Below the pieces are notes generated by a model that worked only from the letters and a program-made list of their open reading frames with translations, had not been told where the DNA came from and made no database searches. From Paenibacillus_G sp049942825 (GTDB lineage Bacteria; Bacillota; Bacilli; Paenibacillales; NBRC-103111): a stretch of DNA of 64,000 nt. The stretch is from positions 6,200,001 to 6,264,000 of the forward strand of contig NZ_CP187970.1 in assembly GCF_049942825.1 (NCBI RefSeq), read 5' to 3'. Position 1 is the stretch's first letter. Each line of letters starts with the position of its first letter. Positions 35,180 to 45,637 of the stretch are shown here, piece by piece. The position numbers were made by a program, and so were the translations under genes.

Positions 35180-38100
35180 TTAAAAAGTAATCACCTCTGC
35201 CCAATTGACTCCCTGGATCTCCATCGGATTCGACGTATTCATTAAGGCCATCTGATCCATAGGTCCCGAGAGAAGCAGTTCCAGGGAGGCCATGGCCTCG
35301 GCCGGTTCGATGGAACGTATGCCGAGCCGGTCCATCTGCTTCTGGTACGCATCCGTGGAGACGATCCCTACGCTTCCCCAGTAGCCCCAGTTCATAATCT
35401 TCACGGAGCAGGGCCATTCCTGGGAGAGCCGGTGCGCGAACGCATCCTTGAACGTACATCCCGCGACATAATTGCTCTGCCCCGGCGACTTGGTGAATGC
35501 ATTGAAGGAAGAGAAGAATACCACAAAGTCCAGCGGTTCATGCCGGAAGACTCCCGCCAGGCAGACACTGACATCGACCTTGGCCGCCAAGGCAGCCGCG
35601 AACTGCGGTTCATCCATATGGGCCAGACTTTTGTCCGAGAGCACGATCGCAGAATGGATGACCCCGTGGATCGCCGTATGCCTGCGCTTGATCTCTTGAT
35701 AAGCGCGGGCTAAATCCTCAGGGTCGGAAGCGTCCGCCTGGATATACTCGGGTGCCGCCCCCAGCACCGACAAGCGGTCCAACTTGCTCTGGATACCCGC
35801 ATCGAGCGCCCGTCTTCCAATCCATAGGATCCGGGCCTGGTATGTGCGGATCATATATTCAGTCCACGCTTCGCCGATCCCCCCTGCTCCGCCTATGACG
35901 ACGTAAACGCCGCCGGTCCTATAGGCTGAGTCGTCCGGCGGAGCTGCCGTTACGGGAATGAACTCCTGCCGGTACCATTCGCCGTCCCGGTAGACCGCCA
36001 GATTCCCCTGCGGGTCTGCAGGCATGGCGAGTATGGCGGAGAGCGGCCACCCTTCCCCGCCGTCCACGTCCATCACACGGATCTTCCAGTGGGGGAATTC
36101 CTTGGCCATGGACCCTATGAATCCGTGTAGACTCGCATGGGTGGGATCCGCCTTATCGTACTTATGGACCGGCTGTGCCTGTTCCGTGACGACCGTCCAC
36201 TGCAGAGCCTGATCTCCATAGTTCAACTGAAGCAGGCTTTTCACCAACCGGAATACTTGAAGAACGCCCTGCTGCTGGCCCTCGACAAGCGGTTCATCCC
36301 AGAGGGGATTCCCCGATATTTCGGGCGCAGCCCACAGAATATGTTCTATCGGTCCGCAGGCCTCAAGCTGGAGCATGATCTCCTCGACCGTTGAACTTGT
36401 TCCGATACGGAGCATCTTCGCCTCCGGATACCGCTCCAGCACCTGCTCCCGGCACTTCCCGCTGCCGCCGATCATGACGAACCGGTGGGGGGAGAACGGA
36501 AACTCCGCGTCGCCCTCGAATACAAACGGCTCCCATACGGGGGCCAGGAGCACACTTTGGGCGGGGGACGCCTCTCCCGTATTCCCGCCCTCCGGGGATG
36601 GGAAGACGGGAAGCGGACTGCGGGAAGCCGGCTCCCCTTCCAGTCCCCTGGCTGCGAAACCACTCATCCGCACGCAGACGGTCCCCCGGTCATCGCACAA
36701 CTCCAGATCGAACTCCCGGTACGCACCGTCATCCAGCCGGCCGGCGCTGCCGCGAACCCGGGCCCACATCGTTTCGGTGCACGGGCCGAACACCTCCAGC
36801 TCCTCCAGCGCAAACGGCAGCAGCGGCCGGTCTCCCGTCCCGGTGCCCATCACCAGACCGATGCAGGACTGCAAAGACGCATCGAGCAGCGAAGGATGCA
36901 TCACATACTGCTCCCGCGTTGACCGGATCCCTTCCGGCAGCGTCAGCCTCGCCAAGACTTGACCCACTCCCGCGTGAATCCGCTCGATGCCCCGGTGCGC
37001 CTCGCCATAGGACAGCCCCATCGCCTCGAACGCTTCGTAGCATGCGGAGCCCGCGATCAGCCGCTCCCCGCACTGCGCCTGGACGGCGGGCAGGTCGATG
37101 ACCGGTGCGCCGGAAGCTTCGAAGGGCACCGCTCTTCCCTGGCTGTGCACCACCGTCTCTCCGTCTTCCCCTTCACGGTAGACCTCGAATCCGATCTCCC
37201 CGTTCTCCTCCGGATACAGCCCGATATGCACGCGCACCGGCCCGTCTCCCGCGACCACCGGGCTCGCCCACACCACATGCTTGAGCCGGACGGCGGATGC
37301 GCCCGCCGCTTTCTCCACCGCAGCCCTCGCCATCTCGAGGTAAGCCGCCCCAGGCAGCACCTTGCGCCCGTTGACCCGGTGATCCGACAGGAAGAACTCC
37401 TCTCCGGTCCATACGGTGCTGTACCGCTGCTGCGTGAAATCCGATGTATTCTCGCCCAGCAGCGGATGCAGGCGCGCTGCCTCCACAGCACCCGCTGCCC
37501 GGCTGCCCGCGGGCTGCGCTTTGGCCTGCTGCGGCACCCAATACCGTTCCTTCGCGAACGGATACGTCGGAAGGCTGATGCGGCGCGGGGGATGCTCCCC
37601 GTACAGCCTGCTCCAGTTGACGCTTCCGCCCTTGACCCACAGCTCCAGCAGCTTGGCGTACTTCCGCTTGCCGATCCACTTCTCTACCGCTTCCTGCATA
37701 TCCTCATCGGTGACGAACGCCGCCAGCGTCTCCTTGCTGCGCCGGGCCTGGCCTCTGTACACATCCGCCGTCCCCGCCGGATCGCGCAGCCATTCCGACA
37801 GCTTCCCCTGCAGCTCCCCGACTGACGTGATGATCAGACCCAGCCGCTCGTCCATCGCTTCCCTGCCCGTCTGCAGCGTGCAGGCGATCTGCGCCAGCTG
37901 CTCATCCGCATACCGCTGCTCTTCGAGCGCGCTCACCCATTGGCGGACCAGCTCGGTCAGGCGTTCCTCCGTCTTGGCCGACAGCACGATCACGGCAGGA
38001 TGCTCCGCCGTCACCGGAGCGGCCGGCCTCGCAGGCTCACGCGGGATGTATTCCTCTATCACCACATGGGCGTTGGCACCGCCGAATCCGAAGGAGCTGA

Positions 38101-41100
38101 CTCCTGCCCTTCGCGGCAGGTCCCGGCCCAGGCGGTCCTGCAGCGGCTTCCACTCCCGTGTTTCTTCCACGAGATAGAATGGACTGTCCGTCAGATCAAT
38201 GTAGGGATTGATTTCGTTCAGATGAAGATTCTTGACCAGGGTCTTGTGCTTCATCTGGAGGAGGATCTTGATTAGACCCGCGATCCCCGCAGCCAATTCG
38301 AGATGCCCGATATGGGTTTTAATGGAACCCAATCCGCAGTAGGCCTGCGTACTCCCCGCTCCCAAGTCTTCGGGCGATGCCGTCAATTCCTTGAAGGCCA
38401 TCTTCAGTCCATTGATCTCGATGGGGTCCCCGAGCGGCGTCCCCGTCCCGTGGGCCTCGATATAACTCGCGGTCCGGACATCGACCCCGGCTTTCGTCCA
38501 GGCGGATTTCACCAGCTCGGCCTGCGCCTTGGGATTCGGAGCGGTCAGCGAGTTCGACCGCCCGCCGTGATTCTGGTCAGTTCCCAGGATGACCCCGTAG
38601 ATATGGTCTCCCGCCCGTTCCGCTTCGCTCAGCGTCTTCAAGTAGATCATCCCAACGCCTTCGCCTCTGACATAACCGTTGGCCTTCGCAGAGAACGTCT
38701 TGCACTTGCCGTCATCGCTCAGCATGCCGGCTTTACTGAAGCTGATATATTCCTCCGGCGTTACAATCGTGTTCACCCCGCCCACGACAGCCGCCACGCA
38801 TTCTCCGCTTCGAATGGCGTTGACTGCCCGGTGCACGGCGACGAGGGAACTGGAACATGCCGTCTCGACAGGCTCGCTCGGGCCATGAATGTTCAGAAAG
38901 TAACTCATCCGGTTCGGTCCGACGGACGGGACTTTTCCCGTAGAGGAGAAGCCCTCTGTGACGACTTGGGCCCCGGCGATGAGTTCGCTGTACCCGCTGC
39001 TTCCGGTCCCTATGAACATGCCGACCTTCGTGCCGGACAAACTTTGCGCAGCATACCCCGCATCCTCTATGGCCTTCCAGGCATAAAGCATCAGCAGCCG
39101 CTGCTGCGGATCCATCAGCTCGGCTTCCCGCGGCGAAATGCCGAAGAACATCGGATCGAATTCATCGACTCCCTCGATGAAACCGCCCCACTTGATATTC
39201 GTTTTATTGTCCCCTAGGGAAGGATCCCCATAGTAATCTCTCCAGTCCCAGCGGCTGCCCGGGATCTCGGTGATGCAGTCCTTCCCTTCCACCAGGTTCT
39301 TCCACAGGTCCTCCACCTGTTCCGCCATCGGGAACTTCCCGCTCATGCCTACAATCGCTATCGGCTCGTTGAGCGGCATCTGCTGCCTTGTCCGTTCGGC
39401 CGCTGCCGGAGCGGGAGCAAACCGGGGCCTTATAATCCGGAAGACGGGAGCCTCGGGCAGCGCTTCTGCGGAAAGTCCCGGCTCAGGCAAAACCGGTTCC
39501 TCCGTCCGGGAGCCCGCGTGCAGGGTCTGGCCCAGCGGTTCCCGGTGCTCCCTGATGAGATAGGCCACCAGATCCTGCAGGGTGGAGAATTCGAAGAAGA
39601 CGGTAGGTGTCAATTCCAAGCGGAATGCCAGATTAAGCTTATTGGCAAATTCGGTCAGGGTGATGGAATCGAAGCCGTATTCGCTGAGCTCCATATCCAT
39701 CACCACATCCTGGGCTTTTACCTTCAGCATACCGGACACCATCTGCACCAGCATTCCCTGTACTTTCTCCACAAGGAGATCACTCTGGTCCCCTCTGACG
39801 GCTGCCGACGGGACCGGCGGCGCAGCCGGCTTCTTCTTCCCGACCAGCTTATCCCTCATAGCCGCCCCTTGTCCCTGCGCGACCATCACCTGCTGCCTGC
39901 CTGACGCCATCGCCGCATACAGCAGACGCAGCCCGGTACCGGTGCTCATCGGCACCATGCCGGATTGGCGCAGCAGCATCTTCTCGGATTCTGCATCCAT
40001 GTGCATGCCGCCCTCCTTCCAGAGGGGCCAGTTGATGGACAAGGTGTGTCCCTGCCGGCGGCCCGTACGCACGAGCTCGTTGCGGTAAGCGGCATAGCGG
40101 TCCATGAACGCGTTCGCTGCCGCATAGTCCGCCTGTCCCGGATTGCCTGTCGCCCCCGCTATCGACGAATACAGGATAAAGAAATCCAGCTTCATCTCCG
40201 CGGTCGCCTCGTCCAGGCAGATCAGCCCGTCCACTTTGGGCGCCAGCACTTCCTCCGCTTCCTCCAGCCGCTTCTTCAGAATAAAGCTGTCCCGGATGAC
40301 GCCCGCGCCATGGATCACCCCGTTCAGGCTGCCGTACTTCTCCCGGACCCGTGTCACCAAGCTCTCCACGGCACCGCGCTGCGTGATGTCCGCCTGCTCG
40401 TAGACCGCCCGGGCTCCCGCCGTCCGCAGCTTCGCCAGCTTCTCCTCCAGGGCTACGCCGGCAGCCGACCTTCCCGCCAGGATCAAGGTCACGTCCGCCG
40501 TACGTTCCGCGATCTCCTCCGCCAGAATCAGTCCCAGTCCGCCCGCTCCTCCGGTCAGCAGATAGACGCCGCCTTCTCTCCACGGCATCTGGGCCTCCCC
40601 GGCCTCCCGGGTCTCGGTCCAGCCTGCCTTCCACCGCTTCCCTCCGGCATAACGGATGCAGCCGTCCGCCGCACCGTGCCGTCCATTGTCCGCGAGCAGC
40701 CTCTCCAGCGCCTCCGCCTCTTCCCAGGCCTCGACTTCGACCAGCTGTCCGGTCAGCTTCGGATTCTCCAGGCACGCTGTCCGCAGCAGCCCCTCCAGTC
40801 CGGAGTACAGCTGCCTCTCCCCTTGGGTCCCCGTCACGATCTGTACCAGCACACGGCCCTCCGGCCGGCTCCGCAGCAGGGACTGCACTTCTTCGAGCGC
40901 CTGCAGAACATAAGCCTTGTAGCGTTCGGCCACGCCGGTCCCGTCCGAATGCAGGCGGACGTACCGGACCCCGCTCCCTGCACCCGACAGGCTCCGGTAC
41001 AGCGCCTCCCCGGGTTCGCAGAGCATGACGATATGGCCGGCATAGAGCATCTCCGGCGCCGTCCGTTCTATGCTTTGTTCCGTCCAGCTCGGTTCGAGGA

Positions 41101-44100
41101 TAAGCGTCTGCTGCGCAGCCGCAGCATCCAGGCCGGCCCCCCCATCGAGTACTCTGTATGTAAACCCTTTCATGTGAACGCGGACGCTGCCTTCCTCATC
41201 GCACACATCAATGTCCAGCTTTTGGACCCGGCTGCTCTCCTGCCGGCCGGCACTGCCGCGAACCCGGGCCCACATCGTTTCGGTGCACGGGCCGAACACC
41301 TCCAGCTCCTCCAGCGCAAACGGCAGCAGCGGCCGGTCTCCCGCCCCGGTGCCCATCACCAGACCGATGCAGGACTGCAAAGACGCATCGAGCAGCGAAG
41401 GATGCATCACGTACTGCTCCCGCGTAGACCGGATCCCTTCCGGCAGCGTCAGCCTCGCCAAGACTTGGCCCGCTCCCGCGTGAATCCGCTCGATGCCCCG
41501 GTGCGCCTCGCCATAGGACAGCCCCATCGCCTCGAACGCTTCGTAGCATGCGGAGCCCGCGATCAGCCGCTCCCCGCACTGCGCCTGGACGGCGGGCAGG
41601 TCGATGACCGGTGCGCCGGAAGCTTCGAAGGGCACCGCTCTTCCCTGGCTGTGTACCACCGTCTCTCCGTCTTCCCCTTCACGGTAGACCTCGAATCCGA
41701 TCTCCCCGTTCTCCTCCGGATACAGCCCGATATGCACGCGCACCGGCCCGTCTCCCGCGACCACCGGGCTCGCCCACACCACATGCTTGAGCCGGACGGC
41801 GGATGCGCCCGCCGCTTTCTCCACCGCAGCCCTCGCCATCTCGAGGTAAGCCGCCCCAGGCAGCACCTTGCGCCCGTTGACCCGGTGATCCGACAGGAAG
41901 AACTCCTCTCCGGTCCATACGGTGCTGTACCGCTGCTGCGTGAAATCCGATGTATTCTCGCCCAGCAGCGGATGCAGGCGCGCCGCCTCCACAGCACCCG
42001 CTGCCCGGCTGCCCGCGGGCTGCGCTTTGGCCTGCTGCGGCACCCAATACCGTTCCTTCGCGAACGGATACGTCGGAAGGCTGATGCGGTGCGGGGGATG
42101 CTCCCCGTACAGCCTGCTCCAGTTGACGCTTCCACCCTTGACCCACAGCTCCAGCAGCTTGGCGTACTTCCGCTTGCCGATCCACTTCTCTACCGCTTCC
42201 TGCATATCCTCATCGGTGACGAACGCCGCCAGCGTCTCCTTGCTGCGCCGGGCCTGGCCTCTGTACACATCCGCCGTCCCCGCCGGATCGCGCAGCCATT
42301 CCGACAGCTTCCCCTGCAGCTCCCCGACTGACGTGACGATCAGACCCAGCCGCTCGTCCATCGCTTCCCTGCCCGTCTGCAGCGTGCAGGCGATCTGCGC
42401 CAGCTGCTCATCCGCATACCGCTGCTCTTCGAGCGCGCTCACCCATTGGCGGACCAGCTCGGTCAGGCGTTCCTCCGTCTTGGCCGACAGCACGATCACG
42501 GCAGGATGCTCCGCCGTCACCGGAGCGGCCGGCCTCGCAGGCTCACGCGGGATGTACTCCTCTATCACCACATGGGCATTCGACCCGCCGGCTCCGAAGG
42601 AAGAGATGCCGGCGATTCTCGGATACTCTTGCTTCCCCCCATTCCATTCCAGAAGGGGCCTTCGCCAATCCGCAAGTTCCTGCTGCACCGCAAAGGGGGT
42701 CTCGGGGAACGGGATATTCGGGTTCAGCTCCCGGGCATGCAGGCTCGGAACCAAGGTTTGATGCTTCATTTGAAGCACAATCTTGGTCAGCCCGGCAATC
42801 CCCGCCGCCGCTTCCAAGTGGCCCATATTGCTTTTTACCGATCCTATGGCACAGAAGCCCGTATCCTGCGTATCTTCCCTGAAGGCTTGGGTCAGCCCCG
42901 CAATTTCAATCGGATCGCCAAGCTCCGTTCCCGTTCCGTGAGCTTCTATGTAGCTGATCGCCCTGGCAGGAATCCCCGACTTCCGAATCGCCTGCCGCAC
43001 CAGTTCGCCTTGGGCCGCCGGGCTAGGCACCGTATACCCGTTAGTTTTGCCCCCGTGATTAATATGCGTGCCCCGGATCTGGGCATAGATCTGATCCTGA
43101 TCGGCAATAGCTTTGGACAACGGTTTCAGGATGAATACGCCTACGCCTTCGCCGGGCACGAATCCATTGGCCCCTTTCCCGAAGCTTTTGCATTTGCCGT
43201 CGGCCGATAACATCTGCGCCCCGCTTAACTCCACATAATTCGTTGGATGAAGATATAAATTCACTCCGCCTACAATCGCCGCTTCACATTCGCCGTGCCG
43301 GAGGTGCTCGCAGGCGATATGCACTGCCGTTAAGGAAGAGGAGCACATCGTGTCCACGGGCATACTGGGGCCCTTCAGATTCAGCAGGTAGGACACCCTG
43401 TTCGCCACGGAGCTGAAGGAAGTATGGGGATACAGCCCCTCGCCCCTGCCCCATACGCCGGGACCATATAATCCGAACCCCGTCTTGGTAATGCCCGCAT
43501 ATACGCCTACCCGCCCCTTATGATGGCCTGCCAGCCGCTCCCGGGTATACCCCGCATCCTCCAGCGCTTCCCAGCAGCATTGGGTGAACAACCGCTCCTG
43601 CGGATCCATATTGGCGGCTTCCTTGGGGGAAATTGCGAAAAATAACGGATCGAACTCCGCGAACCCTTCCACGAAGCCTCCCCATTTTCCGTAGCTTTTC
43701 CCTCTCGTAAAAGCCTTTTTGCGATCGGGATCGTAAAAGCCTTCCAGCGGCCACCGCTCTTCCGGAATGTCCGCAATGCAGTCTTTTCCCGACTTCAGAT
43801 TCGCCCAGTATTCACGAAGGTTGCTCGCCTGAGGATAGCGTCCGCTCATACCGATAATGGCAATCGGCTCGGATACTCTCCGGTCCGAAGCCGGGGCTTC
43901 CATACTGCGGGATGGCTGCCTTCTTCTTAGTGGAGTCGGACCTGCGGCTGTTTCCGGGGGTCCCGAAGGTTCGGCCTGCCGCTCCGCATAGAACTGCGGG
44001 GCAGCGTACAGCTTAGTCCATTCCATGCACGTATCAGGGTAATGCGCAACAAAGTAGCCGGTTAACTCATCCAGCGTCAGGTATTCATACCATATCGTCT

Positions 44101-45616
44101 TGGAACATGCGCCGAATACTTGCTCGAGCTTTTGGTTCAAATGCATAATGAGGATCGAATCCATCCCGTAACTCTCGAGGGGCTCCAAGGCATCGATATC
44201 ATCCACGCCAAGCTTGACCGCTTCCCCGAACAGTGCCTTCAGCTTGGCTAAGGTTCGGCTCCTTAACAGTTCCGGATTCACTTCGGAAGCGGACCGGGCA
44301 CGGGGCCCGCGGTCTGCTAAGAACCCGGTCCCGTTCACAACATGCTTATCCAATTTGGCTGGATCACCATGCAGCACGAACAGCCGGCTCCTGCGGGAGG
44401 ACAGCGCTGCATAGAACGCTGATAAGCCGGTTTCCCTGCTCATCGCCTCGATGCCCAGATGCTCCGACATCCGCTTCTCGGTCTCCGGATCCACCTGCAT
44501 GCCGCCCTCCTTCCAGAGCGTCCAGTTGATGGACAAGGTGTGTCCCTGCCCCTGCCGGCGGCCCGTACGCACGAGCTCGTTGCGGTAAGCGGCATAGCGG
44601 TCCATGAACGCGTTCGCTGCCGCATAGTCCGCCTGTCCCGGATTGCCTGTCGCCCCCGCCATCGACGAATACAGGATGAAGAAATCCAGCTTCATGCCCG
44701 CGGTCGCCTCGTCCAGGCAGATCAGCCCGTCCACTTTGGGCGCCAGCACTTCCTCCGCTTCCTCCAGCCGCTTCTTCAGAATAAAGCTGTCCCGGATGAC
44801 GCCCGCGCCATGGATCACCCCGTTCAGGCTGCCGTACTTCTCCCGGACCCGTGTCATCAAGCTCTCCACGGCACCGCGCTGCGTGATGTCCGCCTGCTCG
44901 TAGACCGCCCGGGCTCCCGCCGTCCGCAGCTTCGCCAGCTTCTCCTCCAGGGCTGCGCCGGCAGCCGACCTTCCCGCCAGGATCAAGGTCACGTCCGCCG
45001 TGCGTTCCGCGATCTCCTCCGCCAGGATCAGTCCCAGTCCGCCCGCCCCTCCGGTCAGCAGATAGACGCCGCCTTCTCTCCACGGCATCTGGGCCTCCCC
45101 GGCCTCCCGGGTCTCGGTCCAGCCTGAATTCCACCGCTTCCCTCCGGCATAACGGATGCAGCCGTCCGCCGCACCGTACCGTCCATTGTCCGCGAGCAGC
45201 CTCTCCAGCGCCTCCGCCTCTTCCCAGGCCTCGACTTCGACCAGCTGTCCGGTCAGCTTCGGATTCTCCAGGCACGCTGTCCGCAGCAGCCCCTCCAGTC
45301 CGGAGTACAGCTGCCTCTCCCCTTGGGTCCCCGTCACGATCTGTACCAGCACACGGCCCTCCGGCCGGCTCCGCAGCAGGGACTGCACTTCTTCGAGCGC
45401 CTGCAGAACATAAGCCTTGTAGCGTTCGGCCACGCCGGTCCCGTCCGAATGCAGGCGGACGTACCGGACCCCGCTCCCCGCACCGGACAGGCTCCGGTAC
45501 AGCGCCTCCCCGGGTTCGCAGAGCATGACGATATGGCCGGCATAGAGCATCTCCGGCGCCGTCCGTTCTATGCTTTGTTCCGTCCAGCTCGGTTCGAGCA
45601 TCATCGTCCTTATCAT
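35180..45616 (-). CDS. Trans-AT PKS: KR-ACP-KS-DH-KR-ACP-KS-DH-KR
   Basis: 3,478 residues, the largest PKS. It opens directly in a KR (about 10-425, LLTGGAGGLG, DYAAAN, B-type Asp in GVIRD) and an ACP (about 484, YGMDSIL) that complete the upstream protein's module. Module two: KS (about 582-1005, DTMCSSSL, Cys758, HGTGTELGD), active DH (His1244 in SDHRVNGRKVLPG; HPSLLDASLQ), KR (about 1510-1905) and ACP (about 1980, YGFDSIT). Module three: KS (about 2083-2510, ETACSSSL, Cys2254), DH (His2746) and KR (about 3018-3478, NYVAGC), continued by MT-ACP on the next protein. The two DHs and the first two KRs are near-identical copies. GGAGG lies 8 bases before ATG 45616. Confidence 0.93.
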   Translation of the reverse strand: MIRTMMLEPSWTEQSIERTAPEMLYAGHIVMLCEPGEALYRSLSGAGSGVRYVRLHSDGTGVAERYKAYVLQALEEVQSLLRSRPEGRVLVQIVTGTQGERQLYSGLEGLLRTACLENPKLTGQLVEVEAWEEAEALERLLADNGRYGAADGCIRYAGGKRWNSGWTETREAGEAQMPWREGGVYLLTGGAGGLGLILAEEIAERTADVTLILAGRSAAGAALEEKLAKLRTAGARAVYEQADITQRGAVESLMTRVREKYGSLNGVIHGAGVIRDSFILKKRLEEAEEVLAPKVDGLICLDEATAGMKLDFFILYSSMAGATGNPGQADYAAANAFMDRYAAYRNELVRTGRRQGQGHTLSINWTLWKEGGMQVDPETEKRMSEHLGIEAMSRETGLSAFYAALSSRRSRLFVLHGDPAKLDKHVVNGTGFLADRGPRARSASEVNPELLRSRTLAKLKALFGEAVKLGVDDIDALEPLESYGMDSILIMHLNQKLEQVFGACSKTIWYEYLTLDELTGYFVAHYPDTCMEWTKLYAAPQFYAERQAEPSGPPETAAGPTPLRRRQPSRSMEAPASDRRVSEPIAIIGMSGRYPQASNLREYWANLKSGKDCIADIPEERWPLEGFYDPDRKKAFTRGKSYGKWGGFVEGFAEFDPLFFAISPKEAANMDPQERLFTQCCWEALEDAGYTRERLAGHHKGRVGVYAGITKTGFGLYGPGVWGRGEGLYPHTSFSSVANRVSYLLNLKGPSMPVDTMCSSSLTAVHIACEHLRHGECEAAIVGGVNLYLHPTNYVELSGAQMLSADGKCKSFGKGANGFVPGEGVGVFILKPLSKAIADQDQIYAQIRGTHINHGGKTNGYTVPSPAAQGELVRQAIRKSGIPARAISYIEAHGTGTELGDPIEIAGLTQAFREDTQDTGFCAIGSVKSNMGHLEAAAGIAGLTKIVLQMKHQTLVPSLHARELNPNIPFPETPFAVQQELADWRRPLLEWNGGKQEYPRIAGISSFGAGGSNAHVVIEEYIPREPARPAAPVTAEHPAVIVLSAKTEERLTELVRQWVSALEEQRYADEQLAQIACTLQTGREAMDERLGLIVTSVGELQGKLSEWLRDPAGTADVYRGQARRSKETLAAFVTDEDMQEAVEKWIGKRKYAKLLELWVKGGSVNWSRLYGEHPPHRISLPTYPFAKERYWVPQQAKAQPAGSRAAGAVEAARLHPLLGENTSDFTQQRYSTVWTGEEFFLSDHRVNGRKVLPGAAYLEMARAAVEKAAGASAVRLKHVVWASPVVAGDGPVRVHIGLYPEENGEIGFEVYREGEDGETVVHSQGRAVPFEASGAPVIDLPAVQAQCGERLIAGSACYEAFEAMGLSYGEAHRGIERIHAGAGQVLARLTLPEGIRSTREQYVMHPSLLDASLQSCIGLVMGTGAGDRPLLPFALEELEVFGPCTETMWARVRGSAGRQESSRVQKLDIDVCDEEGSVRVHMKGFTYRVLDGGAGLDAAAAQQTLILEPSWTEQSIERTAPEMLYAGHIVMLCEPGEALYRSLSGAGSGVRYVRLHSDGTGVAERYKAYVLQALEEVQSLLRSRPEGRVLVQIVTGTQGERQLYSGLEGLLRTACLENPKLTGQLVEVEAWEEAEALERLLADNGRHGAADGCIRYAGGKRWKAGWTETREAGEAQMPWREGGVYLLTGGAGGLGLILAEEIAERTADVTLILAGRSAAGVALEEKLAKLRTAGARAVYEQADITQRGAVESLVTRVREKYGSLNGVIHGAGVIRDSFILKKRLEEAEEVLAPKVDGLICLDEATAEMKLDFFILYSSIAGATGNPGQADYAAANAFMDRYAAYRNELVRTGRRQGHTLSINWPLWKEGGMHMDAESEKMLLRQSGMVPMSTGTGLRLLYAAMASGRQQVMVAQGQGAAMRDKLVGKKKPAAPPVPSAAVRGDQSDLLVEKVQGMLVQMVSGMLKVKAQDVVMDMELSEYGFDSITLTEFANKLNLAFRLELTPTVFFEFSTLQDLVAYLIREHREPLGQTLHAGSRTEEPVLPEPGLSAEALPEAPVFRIIRPRFAPAPAAAERTRQQMPLNEPIAIVGMSGKFPMAEQVEDLWKNLVEGKDCITEIPGSRWDWRDYYGDPSLGDNKTNIKWGGFIEGVDEFDPMFFGISPREAELMDPQQRLLMLYAWKAIEDAGYAAQSLSGTKVGMFIGTGSSGYSELIAGAQVVTEGFSSTGKVPSVGPNRMSYFLNIHGPSEPVETACSSSLVAVHRAVNAIRSGECVAAVVGGVNTIVTPEEYISFSKAGMLSDDGKCKTFSAKANGYVRGEGVGMIYLKTLSEAERAGDHIYGVILGTDQNHGGRSNSLTAPNPKAQAELVKSAWTKAGVDVRTASYIEAHGTGTPLGDPIEINGLKMAFKELTASPEDLGAGSTQAYCGLGSIKTHIGHLELAAGIAGLIKILLQMKHKTLVKNLHLNEINPYIDLTDSPFYLVEETREWKPLQDRLGRDLPRRAGVSSFGFGGANAHVVIEEYIPREPARPAAPVTAEHPAVIVLSAKTEERLTELVRQWVSALEEQRYADEQLAQIACTLQTGREAMDERLGLIITSVGELQGKLSEWLRDPAGTADVYRGQARRSKETLAAFVTDEDMQEAVEKWIGKRKYAKLLELWVKGGSVNWSRLYGEHPPRRISLPTYPFAKERYWVPQQAKAQPAGSRAAGAVEAARLHPLLGENTSDFTQQRYSTVWTGEEFFLSDHRVNGRKVLPGAAYLEMARAAVEKAAGASAVRLKHVVWASPVVAGDGPVRVHIGLYPEENGEIGFEVYREGEDGETVVHSQGRAVPFEASGAPVIDLPAVQAQCGERLIAGSACYEAFEAMGLSYGEAHRGIERIHAGVGQVLARLTLPEGIRSTREQYVMHPSLLDASLQSCIGLVMGTGTGDRPLLPFALEELEVFGPCTETMWARVRGSAGRLDDGAYREFDLELCDDRGTVCVRMSGFAARGLEGEPASRSPLPVFPSPEGGNTGEASPAQSVLLAPVWEPFVFEGDAEFPFSPHRFVMIGGSGKCREQVLERYPEAKMLRIGTSSTVEEIMLQLEACGPIEHILWAAPEISGNPLWDEPLVEGQQQGVLQVFRLVKSLLQLNYGDQALQWTVVTEQAQPVHKYDKADPTHASLHGFIGSMAKEFPHWKIRVMDVDGGEGWPLSAILAMPADPQGNLAVYRDGEWYRQEFIPVTAAPPDDSAYRTGGVYVVIGGAGGIGEAWTEYMIRTYQARILWIGRRALDAGIQSKLDRLSVLGAAPEYIQADASDPEDLARAYQEIKRRHTAIHGVIHSAIVLSDKSLAHMDEPQFAAALAAKVDVSVCLAGVFRHEPLDFVVFFSSFNAFTKSPGQSNYVAGCTFKDAFAHRLSQEWPCSVKIMNWGYWGSVGIVSTDAYQKQMDRLGIRSIEPAEAMASLELLLSGPMDQMALMNTSNPMEIQGVNWAEVITF
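36735..38074. repeat. DH-block repeat, copy 2
   Basis: About 1.34 kb nearly identical to 41241-42580, offset by exactly 4,506 bases with no length change. It encodes the linker after the KS and the DH of the last module in the 3,478-aa PKS. Similarity stops sharply at both ends, inside the KS C-terminus and at the DH/KR linker. Confidence 0.9.
40003..41099. repeat. KR-block repeat, copy 2
   Basis: About 1.1 kb nearly identical to 44497-45599, offset by 4,500 bases across most of its length and 4,494 beyond a 6-base difference near 40050/44550. It encodes the KR of the second module. Confidence 0.9.
41241..42580. repeat. DH-block repeat, copy 1
   Basis: Partner of 36735-38074. It encodes the post-KS linker and the DH of the middle module. 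Substitutions are few and scattered, for example GTCCCGGTG against GCCCCGGTG. Confidence 0.9.
44497..45599. repeat. KR-block repeat, copy 1
   Basis: Partner of 40003-41099. It encodes the KR that opens the 3,478-aa PKS. The right end of the identity lies within about 15 bases of the gene's start codon. Confidence 0.9.
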
Positions 45617-45637
45617 GACTCAACCTCCTTCTGTACG

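Noticed and set aside
39965..42331. Plus-strand open frame of 788 codons opposite the large PKS, and similar long plus-strand frames at 1444-3171, 2618-4819, 10694-12487, 12838-14349 and 24749-25438
   Set aside because: They lie fully antisense to genes with clear domains and motifs, have composition typical of the complement of GC-rich coding sequence, show no known motif and lack ribosome sites.
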